From: Sporosarcina sp. E16_8
GTDB taxonomy: Bacteria > Bacillota > Bacilli > Bacillales_A > Planococcaceae
Length of the DNA: 58,247 nt
NCBI RefSeq assembly: GCF_017347095.1
Contig: NZ_JADPRZ010000018.1
Span: 1-58,247 of the forward strand
Direction: 5' to 3'
The notes under the pieces were generated by a model. That model ran no database searches. It was not told the origin of the DNA and was given only the letters and a program-made list of their open reading frames with translations. The translations under genes were made by a program, and so were the position numbers. The stretch's first letter is position 1; every line of letters begins with the position of its first letter. Shown here one piece after another: positions 48,402 to 57,856 of the stretch.

Positions 48402-50069
48402 CATTACATCATTAAAATACTTCACACTACTCTTCGCTTCACCAACTGCTCGTTCTGGCCAGTTCGTTTCGATGAAAATCTCCATCAACTTTTCATATCG
48501 CTCACCATGTAGAGCCGCCCATTCCAGCGCAATGACCCCTTCATAGAGTAAAGCCATAGTGCGCATTAATCCTTTTGCTTCGATTGTTTGATTGTCAGGA
48601 GCCAAACTTGCCAATAGTGTGAGGTCTATTGCTAGTTTTTCCACTGCGTTAGCTATCCGCTGTTTCCATGAACTTTCGGGAACAGCGTCTAACCTTTCTG
48701 TCATTTCGTCGATAAATAACAAGTGTGCACTGAATTTATTGACGAGCCTAAGGAGCTCAAGTCCTAAAATATTCGCCGTCCCTTCCCAAACCGTCAATAC
48801 TTGTGCATCGCGAAGTAGCCGCGGCGTGACGAAATCTTCGATATAACCATTTCCACCATGCATTTCAATTGCTTCATGGGCGAAATGGATTGCCTGTTCT
48901 GCGGTTTCTTTTTTAACGAGTGCAATCTTCAAGCGGTTCAATGCAATTTCTTCGTCAGAAGCATTTCCGGAAGTCACTTTATCAAAGAGCTTAATCAGAT
49001 CGAATGTTGTTGCCAGTTCGACTTCAAGCTTCGCTTTCATGGTCGCTAAACTTTCCTGGATCATTGGAAAGTCCGTCAGTTTTTTGCCGAATGCATTGCG
49101 CCTGTCTGCATACATCAAAGCCTCGTTAAACGCGCGGCGCATGATGCCCAGGGACGCAACGGCATTACATATTCGTGATAAATTCAACGCTTCCATCATA
49201 TAATAGAAGCCTTTTTTCGGATCACCTACGGCATAAGCCAGTGCACCGTCAAACTCCACTTCACCGGATGGCACTGCGCGCACGCCAAGCTTGTCTTTCA
49301 ATTTCCGAATCTGGATACCATTTAGGGAACCGTCATCTTTTCGCCAAGGTACCGCGAATAAACTCAATCCGCGTGAGCCTGCTGCTGCACCTTCCATTCT
49401 TGCAAGAACCATCGCAACACCTGCCATTCCGGCATTGGATGCGAAATACTTTTCGCCTGATAAACGATAATTTTCACCGTCTGCCACCGCCTTCACGGCG
49501 TTCGCACCGACGTCTGAACCTCCCTGTCTTTCCGTTAAAAATGTTCCGCCTTCAAATAACTCAGTATCACCCGTTGCACAAACATGTGGCAAGAACTTCT
49601 CTTTCACTTCATCACTTGCATAATGATCAAGTAAATAAGCCGTTGCTTGCGTCAATGTTACAGGACAATGGAATCCTGGCTCTGCCTGTGACAACAAGTA
49701 ACCTTGCGCAAAACTATATAAGTAGTTCCCTTTATGGCCAAGTTGCGGGATATCTTTATGAACGTAACCGACAATCCCTGTCCGGTATGTTTCTTCCACT
49801 GTCTTCTTGTAGCCTTCATTGACCCAAACATGTGAACTATCATCGCCGTATTTATCATACTTCTCGAGTCGGGGTTGCCCTTCGCGGTCCGTATGTTTGG
49901 CACGTTCATCAATTTCATTGGCAACCAGTGAACCAAATTCCGTTAATTCTTTATGTGCATAATCGTAAAACGTAGGAGACAAGGATTCTTTTAATAGGGT
50001 TTGCAGGGTTTCGTCGCGTTCAAAGAAATTCAATGATCGTTCAATTTCAGATCGTTGTTGTAAGACCAT
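48375..50069 (-). CDS. Acyl-CoA dehydrogenase, AidB-like branch
   Basis: 564 residues. Typical flavin dehydrogenase order: helical N-domain (about 1-170; CPVTLTQATAYLLDHY), beta domain with FLTERQGGSDVGAN and YRLSGEKYFASNAG, helical C-domain with RRNAFGKKLTDFPMIQE and HEAIEMHGGNGYIEDFVTPRLL (in parts). Length and the long N- and C-terminal extensions fit the AidB/isovaleryl-like branch rather than short fatty-acyl dehydrogenases. The ATG overlaps the ligase stop by 23 bases. The last codons (MLINHK and the stop) lie in the terminal repeat of a K element, so the original C-terminus was probably different. Confidence 0.9.
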   Translation of the reverse strand: MVLQQRSEIERSLNFFERDETLQTLLKESLSPTFYDYAHKELTEFGSLVANEIDERAKHTDREGQPRLEKYDKYGDDSSHVWVNEGYKKTVEETYRTGIVGYVHKDIPQLGHKGNYLYSFAQGYLLSQAEPGFHCPVTLTQATAYLLDHYASDEVKEKFLPHVCATGDTELFEGGTFLTERQGGSDVGANAVKAVADGENYRLSGEKYFASNAGMAGVAMVLARMEGAAAGSRGLSLFAVPWRKDDGSLNGIQIRKLKDKLGVRAVPSGEVEFDGALAYAVGDPKKGFYYMMEALNLSRICNAVASLGIMRRAFNEALMYADRRNAFGKKLTDFPMIQESLATMKAKLEVELATTFDLIKLFDKVTSGNASDEEIALNRLKIALVKKETAEQAIHFAHEAIEMHGGNGYIEDFVTPRLLRDAQVLTVWEGTANILGLELLRLVNKFSAHLLFIDEMTERLDAVPESSWKQRIANAVEKLAIDLTLLASLAPDNQTIEAKGLMRTMALLYEGVIALEWAALHGERYEKLMEIFIETNWPERAVGEAKSSVKYFNDVMSHMLINHK

Positions 50070-51567
50070 TTGCTTCGCCTTCTCTCAGAGGTTGTTTTAA
50101 TATCTTGCCGGATGCATTACGCGGAAGCGCTTCAACTTGTTCATACAAACGCGGTACTTTATACTGCGCAAGCTTTTCTTTCGCAAATTGTTTAATCTCT
50201 TCAGGGTCAAGCACTTCACTAGCGGCAAAATAGGCTTTGACCGTTTCGCCCCATTCCAGATGCGGCACGCCAACTACCGCCACTTCATGAATTGCAGGGT
50301 GTGTAATTAGTACTTCTTCAACTTCTTTCGGATAAATATTGACGCCGCCGGATATAATCAAATCTTTTTTCCGGTCCACAACCCAAATGTAACCGTCCTC
50401 ATCGATTTTCGCCAAATCACCCGTTTTCAACCAGTCCCCTATGAATGTTTCTGCAGTTGCTTCTTTATTGTTATAGTAGCCAAGCATATTGCCTTCCCCG
50501 CGCAAAAGAATTTCACCAACTTCACCTAGTTGCACGTCTTCCCCGTCTGGATTAACAATCCTAAATTCCGCATGCAGTGCCGCCCGTTTCCCAATGCTTC
50601 CTGCTTTCGTTTTATGTTCACTTGCGCCTAGTAACGTACCGTTCGGGCCCGCTTCTGTCAGCCCATAAACACATATAAAATTATCAGATTGGAACTTTTG
50701 CTGTACAAATTCAACTTCCGGTTGCGATAAAGGCGCACTGCCATAAATCCACCATTTCATCGAAGAAAAATCGGCCGTTTCCATTCTCGGATTCTTCGCT
50801 GTCAATAAATAAACGACAGGAGCTCCGAAAAAGTGTGTCGTTTTTTCTTGCTCAACGGTATCAATCAAAAGATCCGGTGTGAATGTTGGTGTTAATACGC
50901 TAGTTGCCCCAACTATGATTCCTGCCATGAAAAACAGATGAAGCGGCGCCGAATGACTGAGCGGCATCATAATAAGCAAGCGGCTCTCCGGTTTAATTTC
51001 CATCTCTACACAAATCATTTGTGCAACCGTGAGGATGTTTTTATAACTGAATAACACGCCTTTCGGTTTACCCGTTGTGCCTGAAGTATATAAAATTGTC
51101 GATTCACTGGAATCGGGTAAATTGCATTCGATTGGGGCATCATTGTCATCAAGTACTGTTTCAAAACTGATCCAGCTGTTTTCTAAAGCGGCACCTGTTT
51201 TGATTAACACTACATCGCTAACTAGACTTTTTACTGATTCAAATAATAAATCATGTGCAATGAAGGCTTTTGCATCGGAATTCTCAAGTACATATTCCAC
51301 TTCTGACAGCGACATCTTCGCATTTATCGGAACAATGGTTGCCCCAAGCCGTTGGACTGCGAAATAGGCCACAGCGAATTCCGGAACGTTTGGCATATAG
51401 AGAACAGCTTTGTCTCCTTGTCCTATGCCGAGTAGTTTGAGCCCGTGCGCAAACCGATTCACAAGCTGATCAAGTTCCTTATACGTATACCGTTTCCCCA
51501 TTCCGATAACCGCTTCTGTTTGAGGATATTTCCTCGCATTACGATCCAATAGTTGTGAACTGTTCAT
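50047..51567 (-). CDS. AMP-binding acyl-CoA ligase
   Basis: 506 residues of the ANL superfamily. ATP loop LYTSGTTGKPKGVLF, MMPLSHSAPLHLFFMAG, YGLTEAGPNGT, LRGEGNMLGYYNNKE, KTGDLAKIDEDGYIWVVDRKKD (in parts) and C-terminal LPRNASGKILK. It would make an acyl-CoA for the dehydrogenase encoded next. ATG start with AGGGGG upstream. Middle gene of the MerR - ligase - dehydrogenase operon; 4 bp from the MerR gene. Confidence 0.92.
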   Translation of the reverse strand: MNSSQLLDRNARKYPQTEAVIGMGKRYTYKELDQLVNRFAHGLKLLGIGQGDKAVLYMPNVPEFAVAYFAVQRLGATIVPINAKMSLSEVEYVLENSDAKAFIAHDLLFESVKSLVSDVVLIKTGAALENSWISFETVLDDNDAPIECNLPDSSESTILYTSGTTGKPKGVLFSYKNILTVAQMICVEMEIKPESRLLIMMPLSHSAPLHLFFMAGIIVGATSVLTPTFTPDLLIDTVEQEKTTHFFGAPVVYLLTAKNPRMETADFSSMKWWIYGSAPLSQPEVEFVQQKFQSDNFICVYGLTEAGPNGTLLGASEHKTKAGSIGKRAALHAEFRIVNPDGEDVQLGEVGEILLRGEGNMLGYYNNKEATAETFIGDWLKTGDLAKIDEDGYIWVVDRKKDLIISGGVNIYPKEVEEVLITHPAIHEVAVVGVPHLEWGETVKAYFAASEVLDPEEIKQFAKEKLAQYKVPRLYEQVEALPRNASGKILKQPLREGEANGLTTTI

Positions 51568-51571
51568 TCCC

Positions 51572-51949
51572 TTAATCCCCCTTTATGTTGGTTAGTTTTC
51601 CGGTAAATTGCACAAGCAGCTGTTCCATTTCCCTCTTCATTTCTGTGAGTTCTTGGATTTTCGTTTCTATTTGTCCGATTTTTTCATTGCCAAAATCGAT
51701 TGTGCGCTCCAATTGTTTTATCCCAGTTCGATCTTTGTCAAAAAGCAAAATCATCTCCTTTATTTCTTCCAGCGTGAATCCGTACCTTTTCCCGCGCAAG
51801 ATCAGCCTGAGCTTTACGGTTTCTGCTTTCGGATAAATCCGTATATTCCCCGCAGTCCTGTCGGGTTTCAACAAACCAAGTTCCTCATAGTATCGGATTG
51901 TACGAGTCGAAACATCATACGCCTGGGCAAGTTTACTGATATCCCTCAC
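51572..51949 (-). CDS. MerR-family transcriptional regulator
   Basis: 125 residues. Winged-helix DNA-binding head (about 1-70; ISKLAQAYDVSTRTIRYYEE, GLLKPDRTAGNIRIYP, YGFTLEEIKEMI) and a dimerising coiled coil (about 80-118). There is no metal-binding Cys pattern. First gene of an operon for fatty or branched-chain acid use, so it probably senses a CoA ester or acid and controls its own operon, like LiuR in other bacteria; that parallel is inference. GTG start with GGAGGG upstream. Confidence 0.9.
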   Translation of the reverse strand: MRDISKLAQAYDVSTRTIRYYEELGLLKPDRTAGNIRIYPKAETVKLRLILRGKRYGFTLEEIKEMILLFDKDRTGIKQLERTIDFGNEKIGQIETKIQELTEMKREMEQLLVQFTGKLTNIKGD

Positions 51950-51993
51950 TTTAGCCCTCCTTTTCAGGTTTCTGAATTTTCAACTATGTCACT

Positions 51994-52024
51994 AGTTTAA
52001 CATTGACGTTAACGTTAATAGCAA
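51994..52024 (-). promoter_or_regulatory. MerR-type promoter and operator
   Basis: On the minus strand TTGCTA, a 19-bp spacer, then TAAACT. The long spacer is the hallmark of MerR-controlled promoters. The spacer contains the dyad TTAACGTTAACGTCAA (one mismatch), the expected position for a MerR dimer. It is about 45 bp upstream of the MerR start. Confidence 0.65.
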
Positions 52025-52053
52025 GTGGATACTTTTTTATAAGGTTAGCTGTT

Positions 52054-52461
52054 GGATATGATTGGGTGGCAGGGTTATATGCTCGGTTGATGAGGTTATA
52101 TGCTCGGTCTGCACGCTATATGATCGGTTGAATTGGTGATATGCTCGGTTCGCACGCTATATGATCGGTTGCCTGGGTGATATGCTCGGTCACACACTTA
52201 TATGATCGGTTGACTGGGTGATATGCTCGGTCACACACGCTTATATGATCGGTTGAAAAGGTGATATGCTCGGTTCGCACGCTATATGATCGGTTGACTG
52301 GGTGATATGATCGGTTCGCACGCTATATGATCGGTTGACTGGGTGATATGCTCGGTCACACACTTATATGATCGGTTGACTGGGTGATATGCTCGGTCAT
52401 ACACTTATATGATCGGTTGCCGCGGTTATATGCTCGGTCATCACACTTATATGATCGCTCA
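52054..52461 (+). repeat. ATATGATCGG array 3 (20 units)
   Basis: Twenty units of about 20 bp. Units with TATATGATCGGTTG and units with ATATGCTCGGT mostly alternate, giving a 40-bp higher-order period (for example TTGACTGGG followed by CACACAC). It fills the gap between the MerR operon promoter and the aminotransferase terminator. Confidence 0.93.
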
Positions 52462-52470
52462 CCCCTTTTT

Positions 52471-52507
52471 CCAACAAAAAAAGGGCTACCCGTTAAAGGA
52501 TAGCCCC
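52471..52507 (-). terminator. Terminator of the aminotransferase gene
   Basis: On the minus strand GGGGCTATCC...GGGTAGCCC is followed by TTTTTTTGTT, 14 bp past the stop codon. Near-identical to 35022-35059. Confidence 0.85.
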
Positions 52508-52520
52508 ATTATTTCCTTAC

Positions 52521-53687
52521 TCAAACGCCCACTCGTACTTCTTGCTTAAATCGTTCTACTGCCTTCGCCGAATTAACCGGATGGCCCAATTCGTTCAACG
52601 TGTCACCAATTAATTCAACCGCTTTTTCCAACATTTCTTCCGTTGTATTGCCCATATGCCCTATGCGGAACGCTATGCCTGCTAAATGAGCAAGTGAGCC
52701 CGCGACGATTACGCCTTTTTTACCAAGTGCTGCGCGGAATTCCGCGTCGTTGACTCCCTCTGGATAAAGGATACAGCTCAATGTGGATGCCGCAACCTTT
52801 TCATCAGCAAGTGCTTGCATGCCATATTCAGACAGTGCAGCTCGCACCGCTTTGCCGAATGCGGTATGGCGAATAATTCTTGTTGACAATCCTTCCGCGT
52901 GAACGAGTCTCATTCCTTCATCATAGGCATAAATCAAGTTCACGGGCGGTGTTGCAAAATACTTTGAAGGATCGTTCATGACAGGAATCCAATTATAAAT
53001 ATCGCAATAATATGCCGGGACGCGCTCAATCTTCTCCCTAGCAGCCAATGCTGTTTTGTTAAAGGCGACAATGGCCAATCCAGGCGGAACGCCAATTGCT
53101 TTTTGAGAGCCTGTCAAAATGACATCAATTTTATAGTCCGGATGGCCGTATGTTTTACTCATGTCTTCTTCCATCGCAGCCGTTGCACAAACACCGTCTA
53201 AAATGACGAGTGCGCCATGCTTTTTCACGATTGGTATAAGTGCATCAAGATCAGCTGCAACACCCGTTGATGTGTCGGCATGCGTGATTGTCACTGCTTT
53301 ATAATGCCCTTCAGCAAGTTTTGCTTCCACTTCTTCAGGCGTCACTTGCTTGCCCCATTCTGATTGAAGTACATCCACCTCAATGCCAAAAGCTTGCCCT
53401 AGTTTAATGAACCGGTCACCGAAATAACCTTGGCTGAGGACCAATATCTTTTCCCCAGCTGCGACTGTGTTAACGAGTGCCATTTCCATTGCAATCGTTC
53501 CTGAGCCCGCAACGACGAACACTTCCCCGTCTGTTTGCAACATTTCACGTGTCTGTTCAATGGCATTTTTGTAAATTGCAACAAATCTCGGATCAGTATG
53601 TCCTCTTGTTTCACTCGCCAGCGCATCATAAATGGAATCGACAACAGGTGTCGGTCCAGGTATCAGCAGCATTTCTTCGTTTCGCAT
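52521..53687 (-). CDS. Alanine/serine-glyoxylate-type aminotransferase (PucG-like)
   Basis: 388 residues, class V PLP fold. It starts LLIPGPTPV, has ETRGHTDPRF, GSGTIAMEMA, THADTSTGV, the DGVCATA strand and the PLP lysine in TGSQKAIGVPPG (Lys-196). Members move an amino group to glyoxylate to give glycine, from alanine, serine or ureidoglycine. With malate synthase and isocitrate lyase just upstream on the same strand, a role in glyoxylate disposal is the best guess. It does not share an overlap with them, so it may have its own promoter. ATG start with AGGGGG upstream. Confidence 0.9.
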   Translation of the reverse strand: MRNEEMLLIPGPTPVVDSIYDALASETRGHTDPRFVAIYKNAIEQTREMLQTDGEVFVVAGSGTIAMEMALVNTVAAGEKILVLSQGYFGDRFIKLGQAFGIEVDVLQSEWGKQVTPEEVEAKLAEGHYKAVTITHADTSTGVAADLDALIPIVKKHGALVILDGVCATAAMEEDMSKTYGHPDYKIDVILTGSQKAIGVPPGLAIVAFNKTALAAREKIERVPAYYCDIYNWIPVMNDPSKYFATPPVNLIYAYDEGMRLVHAEGLSTRIIRHTAFGKAVRAALSEYGMQALADEKVAASTLSCILYPEGVNDAEFRAALGKKGVIVAGSLAHLAGIAFRIGHMGNTTEEMLEKAVELIGDTLNELGHPVNSAKAVERFKQEVRVGV

Positions 53688-53783
53688 TCTATTTCCCCCT
53701 ACCTATTTTCAATATATACTTTCTAGCTCTAGTACTACTTCCATACATGTTGCCTAAATCCTCTTATAGCTAATCAAAGCAAG

Positions 53784-53824
53784 TAAAAACGGCTATATTC
53801 CACTTATGGGAATAGAGCCGTTAC
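53784..53824 (-). terminator. Terminator of the small zinc-ribbon gene
   Basis: ACGGCTATATTCC and GGAATAGAGCCGT arms with one internal bulge. On the minus strand the stem is followed by TTTTTAC. Confidence 0.8.
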
Positions 53825-53828
53825 TATG

Positions 53829-53957
53829 TCACTCTTCGTTCGAACCCATACAGCGCTCACATTCGAACAATGGGGATTCAACTTGCTCTATAATTTCACA
53901 GCCACATTCACGACAAATCTTTCTGGGCATTTCTTTCCTATTGTTATTTGTTTGCAT
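53829..53957 (-). CDS. Small zinc-ribbon protein, YhfH-like
   Basis: 42 residues. A first Cys pair, CRECGC, and a second, CERC, make a two-knuckle zinc ribbon, separated by EIIEQVESPLFE. This resembles the YhfH family of Bacillales, which has C-x-x-C-G-x-x-I-E-E-Q and C-x-x-C. GGAGGAG stands just upstream of the ATG, and a terminator follows at once. Function unknown; small proteins of this kind are often missed in annotation. Confidence 0.8.
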   Translation of the reverse strand: MQTNNNRKEMPRKICRECGCEIIEQVESPLFECERCMGSNEE

Positions 53958-54001
53958 ATAAATCTCCTCCACTCTCATATTGTTTGACCCCCATTTGTAG
54001 T

Positions 54002-55615
54002 TCAGTTTAATAATTCATAACCCGGCAGTGTCAAAAACTCAACGAAGTCATCTTGCACAATCAAGGATGAAAACAGCTCGGCCGCTTCAGTATATCGGCC
54101 TGAACGGAATGCAGTGTCACCAACAGTCTGTTTGATTAATTCCAATTCCTCTTGCAATACTTCTGTAACCAGTTCCCCAGTAATATCAAGCCCGTCACTA
54201 AGTTTACCCCGCGGATGACGGATCCATTGCCATACTTGTGATCTGGAAATTTCAGCTGTCGCCGCGTCTTCCATCAAATTGTTGATAGGTGCGGCGCCGT
54301 TTCCTCTGAGCCAGGAAGCGATATATTGGACGCCTACACTGCAATTCATTCGCAAGCCTGCTTCCGTAATTGTTCCTTCTGGGACTTCCAGCAAGTCATC
54401 AGCGGTAACTTTGACATCTTCTCGTTTACGACCTATCTGATTCGGTGTCGGCATATGCTCGTTGAACTGCTCCATCGCAACTGCGACGAGTCCCGGATGT
54501 GCTACCCATGTTCCATCATGTCCGTCTGTCGCTTCACGGCGTTTATCTTCACTTACTTTGCCAAATGCAGCCGCGTTTGCTTGCGGGTCATTTTTAATCG
54601 GGATTTGCGCGGCCATCCCACCGACTGCTGGAGCATTGCGCTTATGACAGGTTTGAATACAAAGCAATGTATACGCCCGCATGAATGGCGATGTCATCGT
54701 TACTTGACCGCGATCCGGTAAAATGACATCCGGTTGATTGCGCAGCCGTTTGATATAGCTAAAAATATAATCCCAGCGGCCACAATTAAGGCCTGCTGAA
54801 TGGTCACGAAGTTCATATAGAATTTCGTCCATTTCAAATGCTGCCGCAATCGTTTCGATTAACACCGTTGCCCGAATGGTCCCGCCCTGAATACCAAGTT
54901 GCTGCTGTGCGAAGGTAAATACATCGTTCCACAACCTTGCTTCCAAATGACTTTCAAGCTTCGGTAGATAAAAGTAAGGCCCTGATCCGCGTTCGATTAA
55001 TTCCTGAGCGTTATGGAAGAAGTAAAGTCCGAAGTCGAAGAAACTTCCTGCAATCGGCGCTCCATCAACCACGACGTTCTTTTCCAGCAGATGCAATCCG
55101 CGCGGTCGTATCATTAACACTGCGGTATCATCGTTCAACTTGTATGTCTTGCCATTGGAATGCTGTTCAAACTCAATCGTCCGCCGAACGGCATCTTTCA
55201 TATTGAGCTGACCTTCCAACATGTTTGCCCATGTGGGAGACGTTGCATCTTCAAAACAAGCCATGAATGTTTTTGCGCCTGAATTCAATGCATTGATGAC
55301 CATCTTCCGACCAACGGGACCTGTAATTTCTACCCGTCTATCCTGCAGATCATGCGGGAGGGGAGCAATTGTCCAATCCCCATCCCGAATGTGTTTTGTT
55401 TCGGCTAAGAAATCCAGTTTTATTCCGCTGTCGATAGCGCTTTGACGCTGGTGACGGTTAGCTAAAAGTTCTCTCCGTCTCTCGTCAAAGTTATCATGAA
55501 GAGATTGTAGAAACGCCAGTGCTTCCGGTGTTAAAATCTCTTCACTTTCAGCCGTCAGTTCCCCTAAAACTTCTATAGTATGAGATGTCGCTTGATTCGT
55601 AGACAGATTGTTCAC
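54002..55615 (-). CDS. aceB: Malate synthase A
   Basis: 537 residues. It has the family landmarks [71 protein letters not shown] (in parts), [15 protein letters not shown] with the metal and catalytic region, [11 protein letters not shown] and [21 protein letters not shown] (in parts). It condenses glyoxylate with acetyl-CoA to malate. It follows aceA by 43 bp. The start is odd: GTG at 55615 sits almost on top of the GGGGAGG site, while a CTG three codons later has ideal spacing. Confidence 0.95.
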   Translation of the reverse strand: MNNLSTNQATSHTIEVLGELTAESEEILTPEALAFLQSLHDNFDERRRELLANRHQRQSAIDSGIKLDFLAETKHIRDGDWTIAPLPHDLQDRRVEITGPVGRKMVINALNSGAKTFMACFEDATSPTWANMLEGQLNMKDAVRRTIEFEQHSNGKTYKLNDDTAVLMIRPRGLHLLEKNVVVDGAPIAGSFFDFGLYFFHNAQELIERGSGPYFYLPKLESHLEARLWNDVFTFAQQQLGIQGGTIRATVLIETIAAAFEMDEILYELRDHSAGLNCGRWDYIFSYIKRLRNQPDVILPDRGQVTMTSPFMRAYTLLCIQTCHKRNAPAVGGMAAQIPIKNDPQANAAAFGKVSEDKRREATDGHDGTWVAHPGLVAVAMEQFNEHMPTPNQIGRKREDVKVTADDLLEVPEGTITEAGLRMNCSVGVQYIASWLRGNGAAPINNLMEDAATAEISRSQVWQWIRHPRGKLSDGLDITGELVTEVLQEELELIKQTVGDTAFRSGRYTEAAELFSSLIVQDDFVEFLTLPGYELLN

Positions 55616-55658
55616 CCTCCCCGATTGTTGTTAGTGTCCAGTTACTGCCACCGAACGA

Positions 55659-56939
55659 TCAAACAAATTGTGCAGTTTCTGTTGAGCCTTTCATCGCTGT
55701 GGTAGAAGATGTACCGCCAGAAATGATCTGTGACACGTCATCGAAGTAGCCTGTTCCAACTTCACGTTGATGTCTAGTCGCTGTGTACCCTTTGTCTTCA
55801 TTAGCAAATTCAGCCTGTTGCAGTTTTGAATACGCCGCCATGCCATTGGCTTTATAGTCATGCGCAAGATTAAACATGCTGTGGTTCAATGAGTGGAAGC
55901 CTGCAAGTGTAACGAACTGGAATTTGTAGCCCATTTTACCGAGTTCCACTTGGTATTTCGCGATTGTCGCTTCGTCCAAGTTTGCTTCCCAGTTGAATGA
56001 AGGCGAGCAGTTGTAAGCAAGCATTTTCCCAGGGAATTCTGCATGGATTGCATCTGCAAACTGTTGTGCCTCTTCAAGAGATGGATGCGATGTTTCACAC
56101 CAGACAAGGTCTGCATAAGGTGCGTAAGCCAATCCGCGTGCAATCGCCTGGTCGATACCAGGTTTTGTACGGTAGAATCCTTCAGGTGTGCGCTCGCCAG
56201 TAAGGAATTTAGCGTCAACTGGATCGATGTCGCTTGTGACCATATCTGCTGCATCTGCATCTGTACGTGAGATAAGAACAGTTGGTACGCCGAGAACGTC
56301 AGCCGCAAGTCTTGCAGCCACTAAGTTACGAATCGCATTTTGTGTCGGTAGCAATACTTTACCGCCCAAGTGTCCACATTTCTTTTCGGATGCAAGTTGG
56401 TCTTCAAGGTGAACGCCTGCTGCTCCAGCTTCGATCATGCCTTTCATTAATTCGAATACGTTAAGGGGTCCGCCGAAACCTGCTTCAGCGTCTGCAATAA
56501 TGGGTGCGAACCAGTCAAAACCATCTGCACGCCCTTCTGTGTGGTCGATTTGGTCAGCCCGTTGAAGTGCTTGGTTGATACGTTTGACAACAGCAGGAAC
56601 ACTGTTCGCTGGATATAAACTTTGGTCAGGATACATTTGGCCTGAAAGGTTTGCATCCGCCGCCACTTGCCAGCCGCTTAGATAGATTGCTTGAAGTCCA
56701 GCTTTTACTTGTTGAACTGCCTGATTGCCTGTTAGAGCACCAAGGGCATTGATGAAATCCTCTTCATGCAATGAACTCCATAAGCGAGTTGCACCTTTAG
56801 TTGCAAGTGTTTGTTCAATCAAAACGGATCCACGAAGTTTCACAACATCTTCAGCAGTGTAAGGACGTTCAATTCCTTTCCATCTGCTATCCTCCGCCCA
56901 ACTTTTCTCCAATTGTTCAATCTGCTCTTGTCTAGTCAT
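55659..56939 (-). CDS. aceA: Isocitrate lyase
   Basis: 426 residues, the usual length for the short bacterial form. Active-site loop [11 protein letters not shown] with catalytic Cys-188, [42 protein letters not shown] and [15 protein letters not shown] (C-terminal lid with the SPSF and TLAGFH elements). It splits isocitrate to glyoxylate and succinate, allowing growth on acetate or fatty acids. First gene of aceA-aceB, divergent from a LytTR regulator. Confidence 0.97.
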   Translation of the reverse strand: MTRQEQIEQLEKSWAEDSRWKGIERPYTAEDVVKLRGSVLIEQTLATKGATRLWSSLHEEDFINALGALTGNQAVQQVKAGLQAIYLSGWQVAADANLSGQMYPDQSLYPANSVPAVVKRINQALQRADQIDHTEGRADGFDWFAPIIADAEAGFGGPLNVFELMKGMIEAGAAGVHLEDQLASEKKCGHLGGKVLLPTQNAIRNLVAARLAADVLGVPTVLISRTDADAADMVTSDIDPVDAKFLTGERTPEGFYRTKPGIDQAIARGLAYAPYADLVWCETSHPSLEEAQQFADAIHAEFPGKMLAYNCSPSFNWEANLDEATIAKYQVELGKMGYKFQFVTLAGFHSLNHSMFNLAHDYKANGMAAYSKLQQAEFANEDKGYTATRHQREVGTGYFDDVSQIISGGTSSTTAMKGSTETAQFV

Positions 56940-57005
56940 ATCTCAGTCACACCTTCCAGTTTTTTTGTTCAGCTAGTTGTGAAATTAATTCTTTTGTACT
57001 GTTTC

Positions 57006-57084
57006 ATAACAGCTGAAGTTGTTATACAGTAATATATAACAGAAGATGCAAAGTTGTCTGTACTTTCCGACAAAAGGTTGTTAT
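57006..57084. promoter_or_regulatory. Repeated TGTTAT half-sites between aceA and the LytTR gene
   Basis: ATAACA at 57006 and 57036 and TGTTAT at 57020 and 57079 form inverted pairs in the 222-bp divergent gap. They are candidates for a shared operator. No consensus I know matches them exactly. Confidence 0.3.
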
Positions 57085-57161
57085 TTTAGGATGAAAGCGG
57101 TTTATAGATGACGAAATAGTTTGCTAGTAGAAGTTTCATAGAAAAAAAGGGGGATACAGAT

Positions 57162-57833
57162 GTGAGGATGGTGAATATGGAGATGGAGAGAGAACTGTTA
57201 CAACAATATGCTTCTATATTGGAAGATTGGGTACCGAAAGATGCCGCTATTGCAATTGCGGTGGGTGATAGCTATATCTATTACGTGGAAGGTATTCATG
57301 ATATCCGCTTAAGAGAAGGCCAGCAGGTCATGCCTGGTAGCATTGCGGATAAAGTGATTAACGATCGACTCAAAGTTGATAAAATCATGGATAACTCGTT
57401 GTTCGGAATTCCCTATTATGGAATCGGTTATCCGATTGATCTCCAAGGCGAACCCGGCGCGTTAATCGTTATTTTGCCGCCGTATTATCATGTACTGCGA
57501 CATGAACCGTTTCGCTTCCTCACTGGAAAACAAGAGGATGAATGGAGCCCGGTCGCAATTGAAGAAATTGCATATATAGAAAGCTTACAAAAGAAAACTT
57601 GGTTTTATGTAGCCAGCGAACAATTCTGTACCAGCTATACGCTGAAAGATTTGCAATTACGACTGCCAAAGACCTTTCTACGTATCCATCGATCTTACAT
57701 TGTTAACATTCCAGCAATCCAGCGCATTTCCAGGGACATTACTTCTAATCTAGTACTTACATTAAGAGATGGTACAGAGTTACCTGTTGGCCAGACGTAT
57801 ACGGCTGACGTTAGGAAAGCGCTTGGATTTTGA
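57162..57833 (+). CDS. LytTR-domain transcriptional regulator
   Basis: 223 residues. The C-terminal 100 residues are a LytTR DNA-binding domain (IEEIAYIESLQKKTWFYVAS in parts, LPKTFLRIHRSYIVNIPAI, LTLRDGTELPVGQTY). The N-terminal 120 residues are not a response-regulator receiver. They read VGDSYIYYVEGIHDIRL, GSIADKVINDRLKVD and YGIGYPIDLQGEPGALIVIL, which looks like a small-molecule sensor of the CdaR/PAS-like kind. Divergent from aceA, so it is the natural candidate regulator of the glyoxylate bypass. GTG start with AGGGGG eight bases upstream. Confidence 0.88.
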   Translation: MRMVNMEMERELLQQYASILEDWVPKDAAIAIAVGDSYIYYVEGIHDIRLREGQQVMPGSIADKVINDRLKVDKIMDNSLFGIPYYGIGYPIDLQGEPGALIVILPPYYHVLRHEPFRFLTGKQEDEWSPVAIEEIAYIESLQKKTWFYVASEQFCTSYTLKDLQLRLPKTFLRIHRSYIVNIPAIQRISRDITSNLVLTLRDGTELPVGQTYTADVRKALGF

Positions 57834-57856
57834 GAGTATGTTGAGGTTGATCATGT

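Noticed and set aside
49175..49822. 215-codon plus-strand ORF opposite the acyl-CoA dehydrogenase
   Set aside because: His/Arg/Leu-rich antisense reading of a clearly real gene; no domain.
52054..52461. CRISPR array
   Set aside because: Units are about 20 bp and head to tail, with no 28-37 bp repeat and no unique spacers. The variable halves recur within the array. No cas gene is present.
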